Under the pieces are notes generated by a model that saw only the letters and a program-made list of their open reading frames with translations, searched no databases and was not told the DNA's origin. A stretch of 64,000 nucleotides of DNA from [Bacillus] enclensis (GTDB taxonomy: Bacteria > Bacillota > Bacilli > Bacillales > Bacillaceae_B): contig NZ_KQ758485.1 of the NCBI RefSeq assembly GCF_001456935.1, forward strand, positions 110,944 through 174,943, read 5' to 3'. Shown one piece after another: positions 1-7,742 of the stretch (position 1 is its first letter; each line of letters begins with the position of its first letter). Made by a program: the position numbers and the translations under genes.

Positions 1-173
1 AGAGCAAAAGCACAGTACCGAGCAAGCCTAAAACCACTACCTATAAAGTCAAAAAAGGCGATACACTCTCTGCCATCGCCAAAAAGTACAATACAACCGT
101 AAGCAAACTTAAAAAAGCCAACAAGCTCATCAGCGACCGCATCTACGTCGGGGAAAGCTTGAAAATCCAATAG
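1..173 (+). CDS. LysM-domain protein, C-terminal end (partial)
   Basis: The window opens inside this gene; only about the last 56 residues are visible, read in the frame that begins at base 3 and ends at TAG 171-173. A Ser/Thr/Lys/Pro-rich linker is followed by one LysM repeat (it begins TYKVKKGDTLSAIAKKYN and ends with YVGESLKI). LysM binds N-acetylglucosamine backbones of peptidoglycan, so the protein is probably a secreted cell-wall hydrolase or a spore-coat or cell-wall protein whose catalytic part lies upstream of the window. A C-terminal LysM is common in Bacillus wall proteins. What the upstream domain does cannot be told. Confidence 0.85.
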   Translation, partial: SKSTVPSKPKTTTYKVKKGDTLSAIAKKYNTTVSKLKKANKLISDRIYVGESLKIQ

Positions 174-176
174 AGG

Positions 177-236
177 GGCAAGGGGACAGGTCCGTTGTCC
201 CGCTTTTGAAGCGGGTCACGGTACCTGTCCCCCTGT
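177..236. repeat. REPIN-like element, copy 1
   Basis: Two inverted arms (GGGGACAGGTCCG and CGGTACCTGTCCCC) enclose a smaller CCCGCTT/AAGCGGG hairpin. It fills the gap between the convergent LysM stop (173) and the propeller stop (238). It could fold as a bidirectional terminator-like hairpin. Confidence 0.85.
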
Positions 237-237
237 C

Positions 238-1716
238 TCATTTTTTCTTTTTTATGATAATCAAACTTAAAAGCATGATACATGCCACTATTATAGCGAT
301 TGGAATTCCGTAGACAAGACCATAATATTCAATATCAGAAGCTTCCTTTGTACTTACGTCTCCTTTTACGACATCAAACTTGCCCATAATCGATTCCGTT
401 GGCTTTACAGACACATACCCATCTTGACTGCCGACAATCAGGTGATCATTCATAATTACAGGGCCGGACGGAGCCAACTTCCCTCCAAATAATTTCTTGC
501 CCAGTAGTTTTCCGGATTCTGTGTCAAACGCATAGACCAGCCCTTTTACGTCCGTAAAATAGACAATTCCCTTATCCGCAGCAGGCGGTGCCTTGGTCAC
601 ATTACTGTAATATCCCCAATTTCCATTACCAGTCTTCGCATCCAGCGAGTAAAACTTCTTTGTAATAGGGCTCCCTACATAGACAGAATCTTTGTACACA
701 ACCGGAGCACCTGATTTGTTGTTAGGGACCATCTCTCCCACGCCCAGGCTCTTTTCCCAAACGATTTCGCCACTTTTTGTATTCATGGCATAGATCTTAT
801 GTTCGTATAGCTGTTTATCGGATTGAACTTCTCCTGCTGCCCTTCTCAGCATCTCTTTATACGTTGCTGCCAAGCCATCATGGTCGTATACTTTTCTTAA
901 CTCAATTTTGTTGTCGGTCTCCTCAACGGCCGTGGTGATAACCAAATCCCCGTATATGGCAGGCGGAACATCATCCAGTCCAGACATTACCCCTTTAAGT
1001 TCTGTCTTCCACAAAATTTCTCTTTTTCTTAAATCAACCCCAAAAAAAGTATAAGGCTGAGGCCTCCCACCGCCTACATATAAAATTCCATCTTTAATAT
1101 TCGGCGAAGACATACTCACAACATTTCCAAGGTCCAAGTTCCACTTTTCCTGCCCTGTTTTAGGATCCACACCATATAAATGACGGTCTCCCGTTGTTAT
1201 GTATACTGTATCTTTATAATATGCAGGTGTGGGCATTACTTCCCCTTTTGTGTCAAAATCCCAAAGAATCTCACCAGTCTCAGGATCAAGGCTCAGCAAT
1301 CCGCTCTCCTGAGTGCCCCGGGTTCCATCTTTTTGGAAAAAACGGTTTCCATAACCCACAAATAACTGATCATTCACATATATGATTTCAGAATGGAGCC
1401 AATTAGGAGCCTTAGACTTCCAGTTCAATTTCCCACTTTCTAGATTATAGGAATATATATCTCCACTTTTGTGGTTTCCTATATACACATTGTCTCCTAC
1501 CACTACTGGAGTTGAACGAATTTCATTTTCAGTTTTCAATTTCAGATCATAAGAACCCTTCTTCCCCTCACTATTGAATACAGGGTTGTTTTCTGTGTTG
1601 AGCCTGTATTGTGTCCATTCATCCGGCCCAAATTGTGCTTGAATAGGGAAGCTCAAGCCGAAAAGTAATAATACTGTTATACTTATTCCCTTTAAAAAAA
1701 CACGCCTCAATACCAT
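238..1716 (-). CDS. Membrane-anchored PQQ-like beta-propeller protein
   Basis: A 492-residue protein with an N-terminal signal sequence (hydrophobic segment about 9-27, Ala-Gln-Ala-type end). A series of PQQ-type propeller blades with repeated Y-x-G-x-x-x-G-x-(V/L)-x-A-(L/F)-(D/N)-x-x-(S/T)-G patterns runs from about 55 to 440. A single C-terminal membrane helix (about 467-487) is followed by KKKK. This topology puts the propeller outside the cell, tethered by the C-terminal anchor. Such propellers (BamB/YxaL-like) usually act as scaffolds or in binding; no PQQ-dehydrogenase catalytic residues can be assigned. The start at 1716 has an AGGGAG-type ribosome site. The neighbour on the same strand (sensor kinase) is separated by a repeat, so co-transcription is uncertain. 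Confidence 0.8.
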   Translation of the reverse strand: MVLRRVFLKGISITVLLLFGLSFPIQAQFGPDEWTQYRLNTENNPVFNSEGKKGSYDLKLKTENEIRSTPVVVGDNVYIGNHKSGDIYSYNLESGKLNWKSKAPNWLHSEIIYVNDQLFVGYGNRFFQKDGTRGTQESGLLSLDPETGEILWDFDTKGEVMPTPAYYKDTVYITTGDRHLYGVDPKTGQEKWNLDLGNVVSMSSPNIKDGILYVGGGRPQPYTFFGVDLRKREILWKTELKGVMSGLDDVPPAIYGDLVITTAVEETDNKIELRKVYDHDGLAATYKEMLRRAAGEVQSDKQLYEHKIYAMNTKSGEIVWEKSLGVGEMVPNNKSGAPVVYKDSVYVGSPITKKFYSLDAKTGNGNWGYYSNVTKAPPAADKGIVYFTDVKGLVYAFDTESGKLLGKKLFGGKLAPSGPVIMNDHLIVGSQDGYVSVKPTESIMGKFDVVKGDVSTKEASDIEYYGLVYGIPIAIIVACIMLLSLIIIKKKK

Positions 1717-1760
1717 TCGTCTCCCTTCTTCATACTATAGGATTCCATTATAGCAGAAAA

Positions 1761-1815
1761 GGGGAGGTCCGTTGTAAATCTGCTTCAAGCGGGACACGGT
1801 ACCTGTCCCCTCGTC
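1761..1815. repeat. REPIN-like element, copy 2
   Basis: Arms GGGGAGGTCCGTTGT and ACACGGTACCTGTCCCC around a short spacer. It abuts the stop codon of the sensor kinase gene (1817). The left arm is slightly degenerate. Confidence 0.8.
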
Positions 1816-1816
1816 C

Positions 1817-3013
1817 CTATTTGATAGGAAAGCGTACGGTGACGGTGGTGCCAATTCCTTGTTGACTTTCGAATTTTATGGTCCCGTTATATTTCTCTAC
1901 TATGTTATAACAGATCATCAGTCCCAGCCCCGTCCCCTTGCTTTTTAAAGAGTAGAAAGGGGTACCAAGGCTATTTACTTCTTCTTGGGTCATACCTTTA
2001 CCATTATCAATAATTCTGACTTCTATATGTGCTTTTATTTTTTCTGCCATTACGTAGACGGCTGTTCCGTTTGGAGAGGCTTCAATAGCATTTTTAATTA
2101 CATTTACAAATAACTGTTTGAGTTCAATATGATTAGCATTGACGTAACAACCTGTATCTATTGAAAGCTCTATATTGTTATCACTGGGTAATCCGTAAGT
2201 ATTCAAAAGCTCCGAGACATCATTCAATACCATTTCAATATCCACAGAATTCGTTAACTTTGCCTGATCTGGTTTGGCCATGGAGAGGAATTGCGTAATG
2301 ACATGCTCTGCCGTTTGAAGTTCATCGATCATCAAGGAGAAATTCCTTTTAAAATTTTCGTTAAGCTCAGGATCTTCCTTATAATATTGCAGAAAACCCC
2401 TTACAACAGTAAGCGGGTTCCTTATTTCATGAGCTACGGCTGCCGCCATCTGCCCCGTCGTTTTCAAACGTTCAGCCTGCTGTACTTGTTCAAAATAGAG
2501 ACGCTGCTTCTTCATTCTTTCATTCGACAAATGAAAGACATAATATAGAATGACTTGACTCGCGATAAAATTCACAAGGTTCTCTGCGATGTCAGAAATG
2601 ACATAAGGATAATTGCTCCCCTGATCGATGATGATGATATAGCTGAAAGTAAACGCAATTAACATTGCATTTAGAACCAGCGAAAAGTAAAAAAGCGTTC
2701 GATCGAAAAAGAGGATTGAAAGTGCCGGGATAAAACAAAGCAGCACAAATCCAGACCATACCTCAGGATATAAGTAAAAGAGGCTGTATAAATAGCCCGT
2801 AGAAGCGAACACCGTTGTATATCTCATTATAGTATTTTCATAGCGGGGATATAACAGCAGGCAGCCAGACACGACCGTCACCATCAGTCCATGTGCAATA
2901 AAACGCATATTCACCGTATTATCAATCACTACCCCCAGCACCATCAAGGCGATAATCACTGAAACAATCAAATAATAACTCTTCTTATGCAGCCCATCCT
3001 GAAATTCCTTCAT
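1817..3013 (-). CDS. Membrane sensor histidine kinase, sporulation-kinase-like
   Basis: A 398-residue kinase. About six hydrophobic segments fill residues 12-165, with no obvious extracellular sensor domain (KinB-like architecture). A HisKA dimerisation domain follows, with phospho-acceptor His in AVAHEIRNPLTVVRGF (about 194). The HATPase domain has an N box (NVIKNAIEAS), G1 box (DNGKGM) and G2 box (GTGLGLMICYNIVEKY). The H-box resembles Bacillus sporulation kinases that feed Spo0F; this is family knowledge, not proven here. No response regulator is adjacent, which also fits an orphan phosphorelay kinase. The start at 3013 follows GGGGGAACGCA. REPIN-like repeats lie on both sides. Confidence 0.85.
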   Translation of the reverse strand: MKEFQDGLHKKSYYLIVSVIIALMVLGVVIDNTVNMRFIAHGLMVTVVSGCLLLYPRYENTIMRYTTVFASTGYLYSLFYLYPEVWSGFVLLCFIPALSILFFDRTLFYFSLVLNAMLIAFTFSYIIIIDQGSNYPYVISDIAENLVNFIASQVILYYVFHLSNERMKKQRLYFEQVQQAERLKTTGQMAAAVAHEIRNPLTVVRGFLQYYKEDPELNENFKRNFSLMIDELQTAEHVITQFLSMAKPDQAKLTNSVDIEMVLNDVSELLNTYGLPSDNNIELSIDTGCYVNANHIELKQLFVNVIKNAIEASPNGTAVYVMAEKIKAHIEVRIIDNGKGMTQEEVNSLGTPFYSLKSKGTGLGLMICYNIVEKYNGTIKFESQQGIGTTVTVRFPIK

Positions 3014-3082
3014 TGCGTTCCCCCACCAGCTTTACTATCAATATCAATAGTAACTATCTTACAAAAACCGGAAATAGTCAAT

Positions 3083-3175
3083 GGGACGGGGGGAAATGGG
3101 ACGGGGGGACAGGTCCCTTGTCCCACTCTGTCATTTTCCAGAGTTCTTGGGACACTGTACCTGTCCCCTTGTCCC
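3083..3175. repeat. REPIN-like element, copy 3
   Basis: GGGGGACAGGTCCCTTGTCCC and, inverted, a GGGACACTGTACCTGTCCCC arm, plus an extra GGGACGG at the left edge. It lies between the tRNA-Gly 3' end (3249) and the sensor kinase start (3013), so it could also end the tRNA transcript. Confidence 0.85.
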
Positions 3176-3248
3176 GTCGGCACCTTAACCGTACCGCCAC
3201 AACACAAAAAAGCCAGTTCCCTGGAGAACTGGCCTGTGGATTACGCTT

Positions 3249-3322
3249 TGGAGCGGGTGATGGGAATCGAACCCACGACATCAGCTTGGAAGGCTGAGGT
3301 TTTACCATTAAACTACACCCGC
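3249..3322 (-). tRNA. tRNA-Gly (anticodon TCC)
   Basis: Full cloverleaf on the minus strand: acceptor GCGGGTG pairs with CACCCGC, anticodon loop CTTCCAA, T arm GTGGGTTCGATTCCCAT. The 3' CCA is encoded. Last gene of the five-tRNA operon. Confidence 0.96.
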
Positions 3323-3337
3323 ATATGAAATTTGTAT

Positions 3338-3411
3338 TGGCAGGGGCAGTAGGAATCGAACCCACACCAAAGGTTTTGGAGACCTTCGTTCTACCGTTAA
3401 ACTATGCCCCT
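3338..3411 (-). tRNA. tRNA-Trp (anticodon CCA)
   Basis: Acceptor AGGGGCA pairs with TGCCCCT. The anticodon stem AAGGT/ACCTT encloses loop CTCCAAA. CCA is encoded. It lies 15 bp from tRNA-Gly in the same orientation. Confidence 0.96.
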
Positions 3412-3446
3412 GTGATGTAAATGTGAATTTTGCGCTATTCGCTCTG

Positions 3447-3514
3447 AGCGTATTGCTCCGCTTTCGCTGCGCAAAGATTAAGGATGCTTCTTTTACTCCG
3501 CTCTCGCTACGTAA
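3447..3514. repeat. tRNA-spacer repeat, copy A
   Basis: The spacer between tRNA-Trp and tRNA-Tyr contains GCTCCGC.TTCGC..CGCAA, then TTAAGGA, then TTTTACTC.GCT.TCGCT.CGTA. The same order recurs in the spacer between tRNA-Ser and tRNA-Val (3755-3824). Hence a degenerate 65-70 bp duplication confined to the tRNA operon. Confidence 0.7.
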
Positions 3515-3524
3515 AAAAGTTATA

Positions 3525-3605
3525 TGGAGGGGGGCAGATTCGAACTGCCGAACCCGAAGGAGCGGATTTACAGTCCGCCGCGTTTAGCCACTTCGCTACC
3601 CCTCC
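3525..3605 (-). tRNA. tRNA-Tyr (anticodon GTA)
   Basis: Class II tRNA with a long variable arm. Acceptor GGAGGGG pairs with CCCCTCC, anticodon loop CTGTAAA. The CCA end is not encoded: the gene is followed by TAT after the discriminator A. Confidence 0.95.
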
Positions 3606-3624
3606 ATGATTATGAGAGAAAAAA

Positions 3625-3717
3625 TGGCGGAGGAAGAGGGATTCGAACCCCCGCGGGCTTTAACACCCCTGTCGGTTTTCAAGACCGATCCCTTCAGCCG
3701 GACTTGGGTATTCCTCC
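3625..3717 (-). tRNA. tRNA-Ser (anticodon TGA)
   Basis: 93-nt class II tRNA. Acceptor GGAGGAA pairs with TTCCTCC, anticodon loop CTTGAAA, long variable arm. CCA is encoded. Confidence 0.95.
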
Positions 3718-3754
3718 GTGTGTTATTAACATAATTTAAACTTTCTGGCTATGC

Positions 3755-3824
3755 GTAGTGATGCTCCGCCACGCTTCGCAAGGTTAAGGAAGGATCTTTT
3801 TACTCTGCTGTCGCTCCGTATAAA
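3755..3824. repeat. tRNA-spacer repeat, copy B
   Basis: Second copy of the spacer repeat described at 3447-3514, here between tRNA-Ser and tRNA-Val. Confidence 0.7.
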
Positions 3825-3829
3825 ATCCA

Positions 3830-3905
3830 TGGTGGAGGATGACGGGATCGAACCGCCGACCCTCTGCTTGTAAGGCAGATGCTCTCCCAGCTGAGCTAAT
3901 CCTCC
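3830..3905 (-). tRNA. tRNA-Val (anticodon TAC)
   Basis: Acceptor GGAGGAT pairs with ATCCTCC, anticodon loop CTTACAA, CCA encoded. First gene of the tRNA operon, just downstream of a good promoter. Confidence 0.96.
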
Positions 3906-3943
3906 GTAAGTGAAATCATATAAAATTGGTGAAGACCTTTATT

Positions 3944-3972
3944 AATCTATCAATTCTTTTTGGAGTTGTCAA
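3944..3972 (-). promoter_or_regulatory. Sigma-A promoter of the tRNA operon
   Basis: On the minus strand TTGACA (3967-3972), 17-bp spacer, TAGATT (3944-3949). It is followed about 40 bp later by the tRNA-Val 5' end. A perfect -35 and a fair -10 mark tRNA-Val as the first gene. Confidence 0.7.
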
Positions 3973-4123
3973 CACATAATTGCGAATTGAAGACGTGGGT
4001 GCAATCGCGGGAATAGGTACCTCGCTCCACTTTTCACCTCCAACTCCGCTGGTTCACCATACCATGCCTCCTGCTTTTTTATGATAAAATAGATTACTAA
4101 TCTTGTTTAAAGGGTGTGGCATA

Positions 4124-4562
4124 ATGGAGATTATTCCTTATACTTCTGTGGGCAGTTTGAAATTACATATGACTTCAGAGGAAATTGCAGCACAATTAAA
4201 GGAAGAGCCTAAACGTTTTAGAAAACATGATGATGATATGATGCTTTCCGATCATTATGTAGAAGCAGGTATTCTCGTTTATTACAAAGCAGATGGAAAA
4301 TGTGACTCAATTGAATTGACAGACCAGAGGGATCCAGTGATTGAAGGCATTCACTTTATGAAGATGCCTTCGATAAAGGCAAAAAAGTTATTGCTTCAAT
4401 TAGATGAAGAAATGATTGACCTTGAGGATATGGCCTTCTCAAAAAAAAGCGGGAATTAGTTTATACACTCCTTACAACAAAGTAGAAGCTGTCATGATTT
4501 TTGAAAAAGGCTATTATGATGAAATGCTGGAATTATTAGAAGGAATGGATGAGGAAATTTAA
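4124..4562 (+). pseudogene. Small acidic protein of unknown function, broken by a +1-base shift in an A8 run
   Basis: The ATG at 4124 (after AAAGGGTGTG) starts MEIIPYTSVGSLKLHMTSEE; an upstream TTG at 4103 has no ribosome site. The reading frame stops at TAG 4457-4459, eleven bases after a run of eight A (4441-4448). Skipping one A continues the frame through GISLYTPYNKVEAVMIFEKG and an acidic tail ending in EEI, with TAA at 4560-4562. The restored product is about 145 residues, acidic, with no signal or membrane segment. I do not recognise the family. The coding-like continuation points to one inserted A, a sequencing error, or slippage. The gene is monocistronic and is followed by a REPIN-like element. 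Confidence 0.65.
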
Positions 4563-4648
4563 AATGGTAGAGTTTGTGACTGGTCAAGAAGTAGGCACGC
4601 TGACTCCCAAACCTTTTGTGCTGCCTGATTCATAATAACAATAAGGAG

Positions 4649-4745
4649 AGGGACAGAGGGACAGGAACCCTGTCCCTCTCCCTCCTCAAATAAACACCTT
4701 TCAAGTCTTCTCTCAGTGGGACACCGTCCCTGTCCCCCCCGTCCC
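4649..4745. repeat. REPIN-like element, copy 4
   Basis: GAGGGACAGAGGGACAGG... and the inverse GGGACACCGTCCCTGTCCCC, with a 40-nt centre. It ends 8 bp from the stop codon of the secreted propeller gene (4753). Confidence 0.8.
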
Positions 4746-4752
4746 AACTCAA

Positions 4753-7245
4753 TCAATCAAAAAACAGTTTTTTGACTTCTACCTTGTCGTAGTAGATGGT
4801 TCCTATTGAGTAGGATGTTGTGTAGCAGATGATTCTCATGACGGCGGCGTTTTTTGGTGCTTCTGTTGTGATGGAGATGTTCTGCCATTTGTTCAGGCCG
4901 GTACTCGTATGGACCGGTTTATCTGAGATCGACCTTCCTTCTTCATCGTAAAATCTCACCATGAAGCTTCCCGTTCCTTCTTTGATGAAGAGATTTGCGG
5001 ATGATTCAAAAACCTCACCTGCCTCTACCTTGATGCTGTCACTCATTAAAGCAACCGATTTATTTCTCGCGGTATCCACAAGCTTCAGGCTTTGTCTGCC
5101 ATGAGAATGTTCTTCTCCCGATACGGAATACATCGCATGATCATCCGTGTTGAACATTGAGGTCCACCCCGGGATCCCGCCGTCATCGACCGGCCGTTCG
5201 AATTGATGATTCGTTACCGTCATTTCTTCATTGCCAGATACCTTCTTCACTTCCATTTTATGAAGCATCGTCCTGTTTTCCCTCGAGGAGTAGTATAGAT
5301 TTCCGTCAGGACCCACTGAAAAATCATATACCCTGGCAATCTGCTTGCTTTCCAGCGTCTCGGGATCGATGGCAGTCAGGTTCCCGCTGAAATCAGCATA
5401 GAGAAGTCCATCCGACCACTCTAGTTCAATTTTATTCCACGCTGAAAGCGGAAGGGAATCATACAGCTTCCGGCTTTTAACGATTTCGAGTGTTTCAGGA
5501 TCCATCGCAAAAATCGTATTGATCGAAGCCCCCCATAACAGTCCATCAGGTCCAAAGGACAATTCACCAATGGCTTCCGGCTTTTCAAGGTCTTCAACCG
5601 ACAGGGAAACCTCCCGGATCACTTTTTCCGTCTCTGTATCCCACACGAAAATTTTTGCTTCTTCCGCTGTCGGGTCAGCTCCGAGCCCGCCATTGTTCGT
5701 GGTAGAGCCGTATACTTTTCCATCCTTGTAAACAAGGCTGTTCACACTCTGATCTTCCACCACATCTCGGAAGACCTTCACCTGATCAGCTTCCGCCGCA
5801 TTTGGGTCATAAACCGTCAAAGCGCCTCCCAGCTCCCCATAGAACGGGATGCTTCCGATATACGCTTTGCCGTCCCCTTCTGTGATCGAGCTTATCCTGT
5901 TCTGCTCCTCTCCGATCGTAAATAACTTCTTCGGGTTTGAATCAGATGGCTCGAGCGCAGGATCGAACTCCCTGATATCTCCGTCCGGATACACACCAAA
6001 GAGCAGCTTGTCACCGAAAGTGCCGATGCTGTCGCCCTGGCCCATATTGTAGACTTTTTTCTCCTTAGTAATGGGGTTATAAATAGCTCCCTTGCCTGTC
6101 TGCACACCGGTGATATAGAGATTTCCATCCGGACCCGTCTCTATTTTGTTCATCACATTCGCCGTCCCTTCAGCCAGGACCGGAGTAGTGACCGTCTTCT
6201 TAGTCTCCAGATTCAGGATGGTAACGAACCCGCTGAAATTAATCGTGACAAGACTTTTGCCCGGCAGTTCAGGTGTGCCGAACTCCACCCAGTCAACTCC
6301 GCGGAACCCGCTTTTATACGTAATTCCTGTGTCCGCTACTTCCAATGTACCGAGGTCGAAGGTCTGAAGTTTATTTTCCGTATTCATAAAATAAACCTTC
6401 CCATCCTCCGACTGTTCGGGAACATGAAGTCCGCGTGCTTTCGGGATGACTACATCGAGCCATTCCCCTTTCTGTGTATCATAGACATAGGCATTGCTCG
6501 AAAGCTCGTATCTAGCGAAAAGATAACGGTCATCAACCTTGTCCAAGTCATAAATATGGCCGGGCTCTCCGATGGATGCCGCGATGTCTTCTTTTTCACC
6601 TGTTGATTTATTGTAATGAATGATCTTCCCATGGCCTGTTCCGGAATACACATCGTCCCCTATGACAGCCAGGGACCGAATATATTCTTGTGATGACTCG
6701 CCGATCATGCGGCCGTAATCATCGACAGATCCGTCAGCAGGATCATACTCAAAAACTTTCCCGCTTGGATAGGTCCCCACATAGATCTTTCCTTGTTCTG
6801 ATGTAATGGAAAATGGGAAGGTCTCACCGGAAAACCTCGCTACAACCTCGGCGTTGTCTGCACCCGGAGTGTATTTCCATAGCTTCGCTCCACCGCCGAT
6901 CGTCGCAATGTACAGGTCTCCGTTCGGAAGCACTTCATGTGCCCATGTATTCTCTGCCCCCTCGAGTGGAATGACCCGCAACAGCTTCTCAGAATTGATA
7001 TCAATGACATTCAGCTGTGCCGGCAGTCCCTTGGTGGTGGTATACATCACCGGCTTACCATTTTCAGTCCCGACCGCCCCGTCGAAGATACTGATTGCAT
7101 CCATCAGCGGAGTCAGGAGTTCCTCAGGCGCCCCGAAATAGGTGGAATTCAGTTTGCCGGAGGTCTCCGCCCCAGCCGGTTTTCCATTCAAAGTTCCTGG
7201 CAGCATCAGCAGCAAAACCATGATTGTGATGAAGATTTTCTTCAT
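4753..7245 (-). CDS. Large secreted beta-propeller protein with C-terminal carbohydrate-binding-like domain
   Basis: 830 residues. A signal peptide (MKKIFITIMVLLLMLPGTL, cleavage near AGAE at about 25-28) is followed by many propeller-type blades (repeated G-x-(L/I)-Y-(I/V/A)-x-x-x-x-x-G-x-(I/V)-x-x-(Y/F)-(D/N)-P) from about 60 to 670. Residues about 680-825 form a jelly-roll of the CBM4/9 or galactose-binding type (VTNHQFERP start, GRQSLKLVD, W-Q-N-I-S-I). No LPXTG or membrane anchor is visible, so it is probably released or held by the C-terminal domain. The start is supported by AAGGAGGAAGG. Function is unknown; sugar binding or a lyase-like propeller are possibilities. It stands alone. 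Confidence 0.75.
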   Translation of the reverse strand: MKKIFITIMVLLLMLPGTLNGKPAGAETSGKLNSTYFGAPEELLTPLMDAISIFDGAVGTENGKPVMYTTTKGLPAQLNVIDINSEKLLRVIPLEGAENTWAHEVLPNGDLYIATIGGGAKLWKYTPGADNAEVVARFSGETFPFSITSEQGKIYVGTYPSGKVFEYDPADGSVDDYGRMIGESSQEYIRSLAVIGDDVYSGTGHGKIIHYNKSTGEKEDIAASIGEPGHIYDLDKVDDRYLFARYELSSNAYVYDTQKGEWLDVVIPKARGLHVPEQSEDGKVYFMNTENKLQTFDLGTLEVADTGITYKSGFRGVDWVEFGTPELPGKSLVTINFSGFVTILNLETKKTVTTPVLAEGTANVMNKIETGPDGNLYITGVQTGKGAIYNPITKEKKVYNMGQGDSIGTFGDKLLFGVYPDGDIREFDPALEPSDSNPKKLFTIGEEQNRISSITEGDGKAYIGSIPFYGELGGALTVYDPNAAEADQVKVFRDVVEDQSVNSLVYKDGKVYGSTTNNGGLGADPTAEEAKIFVWDTETEKVIREVSLSVEDLEKPEAIGELSFGPDGLLWGASINTIFAMDPETLEIVKSRKLYDSLPLSAWNKIELEWSDGLLYADFSGNLTAIDPETLESKQIARVYDFSVGPDGNLYYSSRENRTMLHKMEVKKVSGNEEMTVTNHQFERPVDDGGIPGWTSMFNTDDHAMYSVSGEEHSHGRQSLKLVDTARNKSVALMSDSIKVEAGEVFESSANLFIKEGTGSFMVRFYDEEGRSISDKPVHTSTGLNKWQNISITTEAPKNAAVMRIICYTTSYSIGTIYYDKVEVKKLFFD

Positions 7246-7314
7246 TAAATACCTTCCTCCTTATCATTCATAAATGGCTTATCCATTCAACCATAATGAT
7301 ACGTAAGGAGAGGC

Positions 7315-7371
7315 ATGAAACCAATATTATATTTAGAAAATTTTGTAAATTATAAGGTGAACTATAGATGA
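7315..7371 (+). CDS. Possible 18-residue peptide
   Basis: AAGGAGAGGC precedes an ATG that opens an 18-codon frame (MKPILYLENFVNYKVNYR) ending in TGA. The ribosome site is good, but the frame is short and the DNA AT-rich. The peptide has no signal sequence and does not look like a PapR/NprX-type pheromone precursor. It may be chance or a leader peptide. Confidence 0.2.
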   Translation: MKPILYLENFVNYKVNYR

Positions 7372-7623
7372 ACCCTTACCATTAAAAGGGTTAGGAAGCA
7401 TTGACGTAAAAGAGTCTTTAATTCCCATTCCCCTTCCCACCGGTTCAAAAGTGGATAAGCTACGTGGCAACGTTCCTATTTACCTACTAGATAACGAAAA
7501 AACTTCAATTCAAGTGACTCTACTAATCCAAAACTCCCAACCTGCCAAACTCCCCAATCCTATACCACAATACCTTTCCTCCATCACTCCCCCTCCACCA
7601 ACCTCCCAAATACAGACCCAATC

Positions 7624-7715
7624 GGGACAGGGGGACAGGTACGTTGTCCCACCTTCCTTATTGAAGAACCTATTAGTATACTAGAGATGGGACATGGTAC
7701 CTGTCCCCCTGTCCC
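7624..7715. repeat. REPIN-like element, copy 5
   Basis: GGGGGACAGGTACGTTGTCCC and the inverse GGGACATGGTACCTGTCCCC around about 40 bp. It is unusual among the copies in lying upstream of a start codon (7743) rather than behind a stop. Confidence 0.85.
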
Positions 7716-7742
7716 ACTATGATTTTTGTGAGGAGTTTTGAA

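Larger units (their letters stand above)
7246..7742. other. 497-bp divergent intergenic region
   Basis: Holds the upstream region of the secreted propeller gene, a possible 18-codon reading frame (7315-7371), a G-poor stretch (about 7515-7618), a REPIN-like element (7624-7715) and the leader of the PlcR-type regulator. I cannot place a convincing promoter in it. Confidence 0.6.

Noticed and set aside
3010-3365. Several frames of 65-113 codons across the REPIN-like repeat and tRNA-Gly
   Set aside because: They read through a tRNA gene and a palindromic repeat on both strands, so they are not protein genes.
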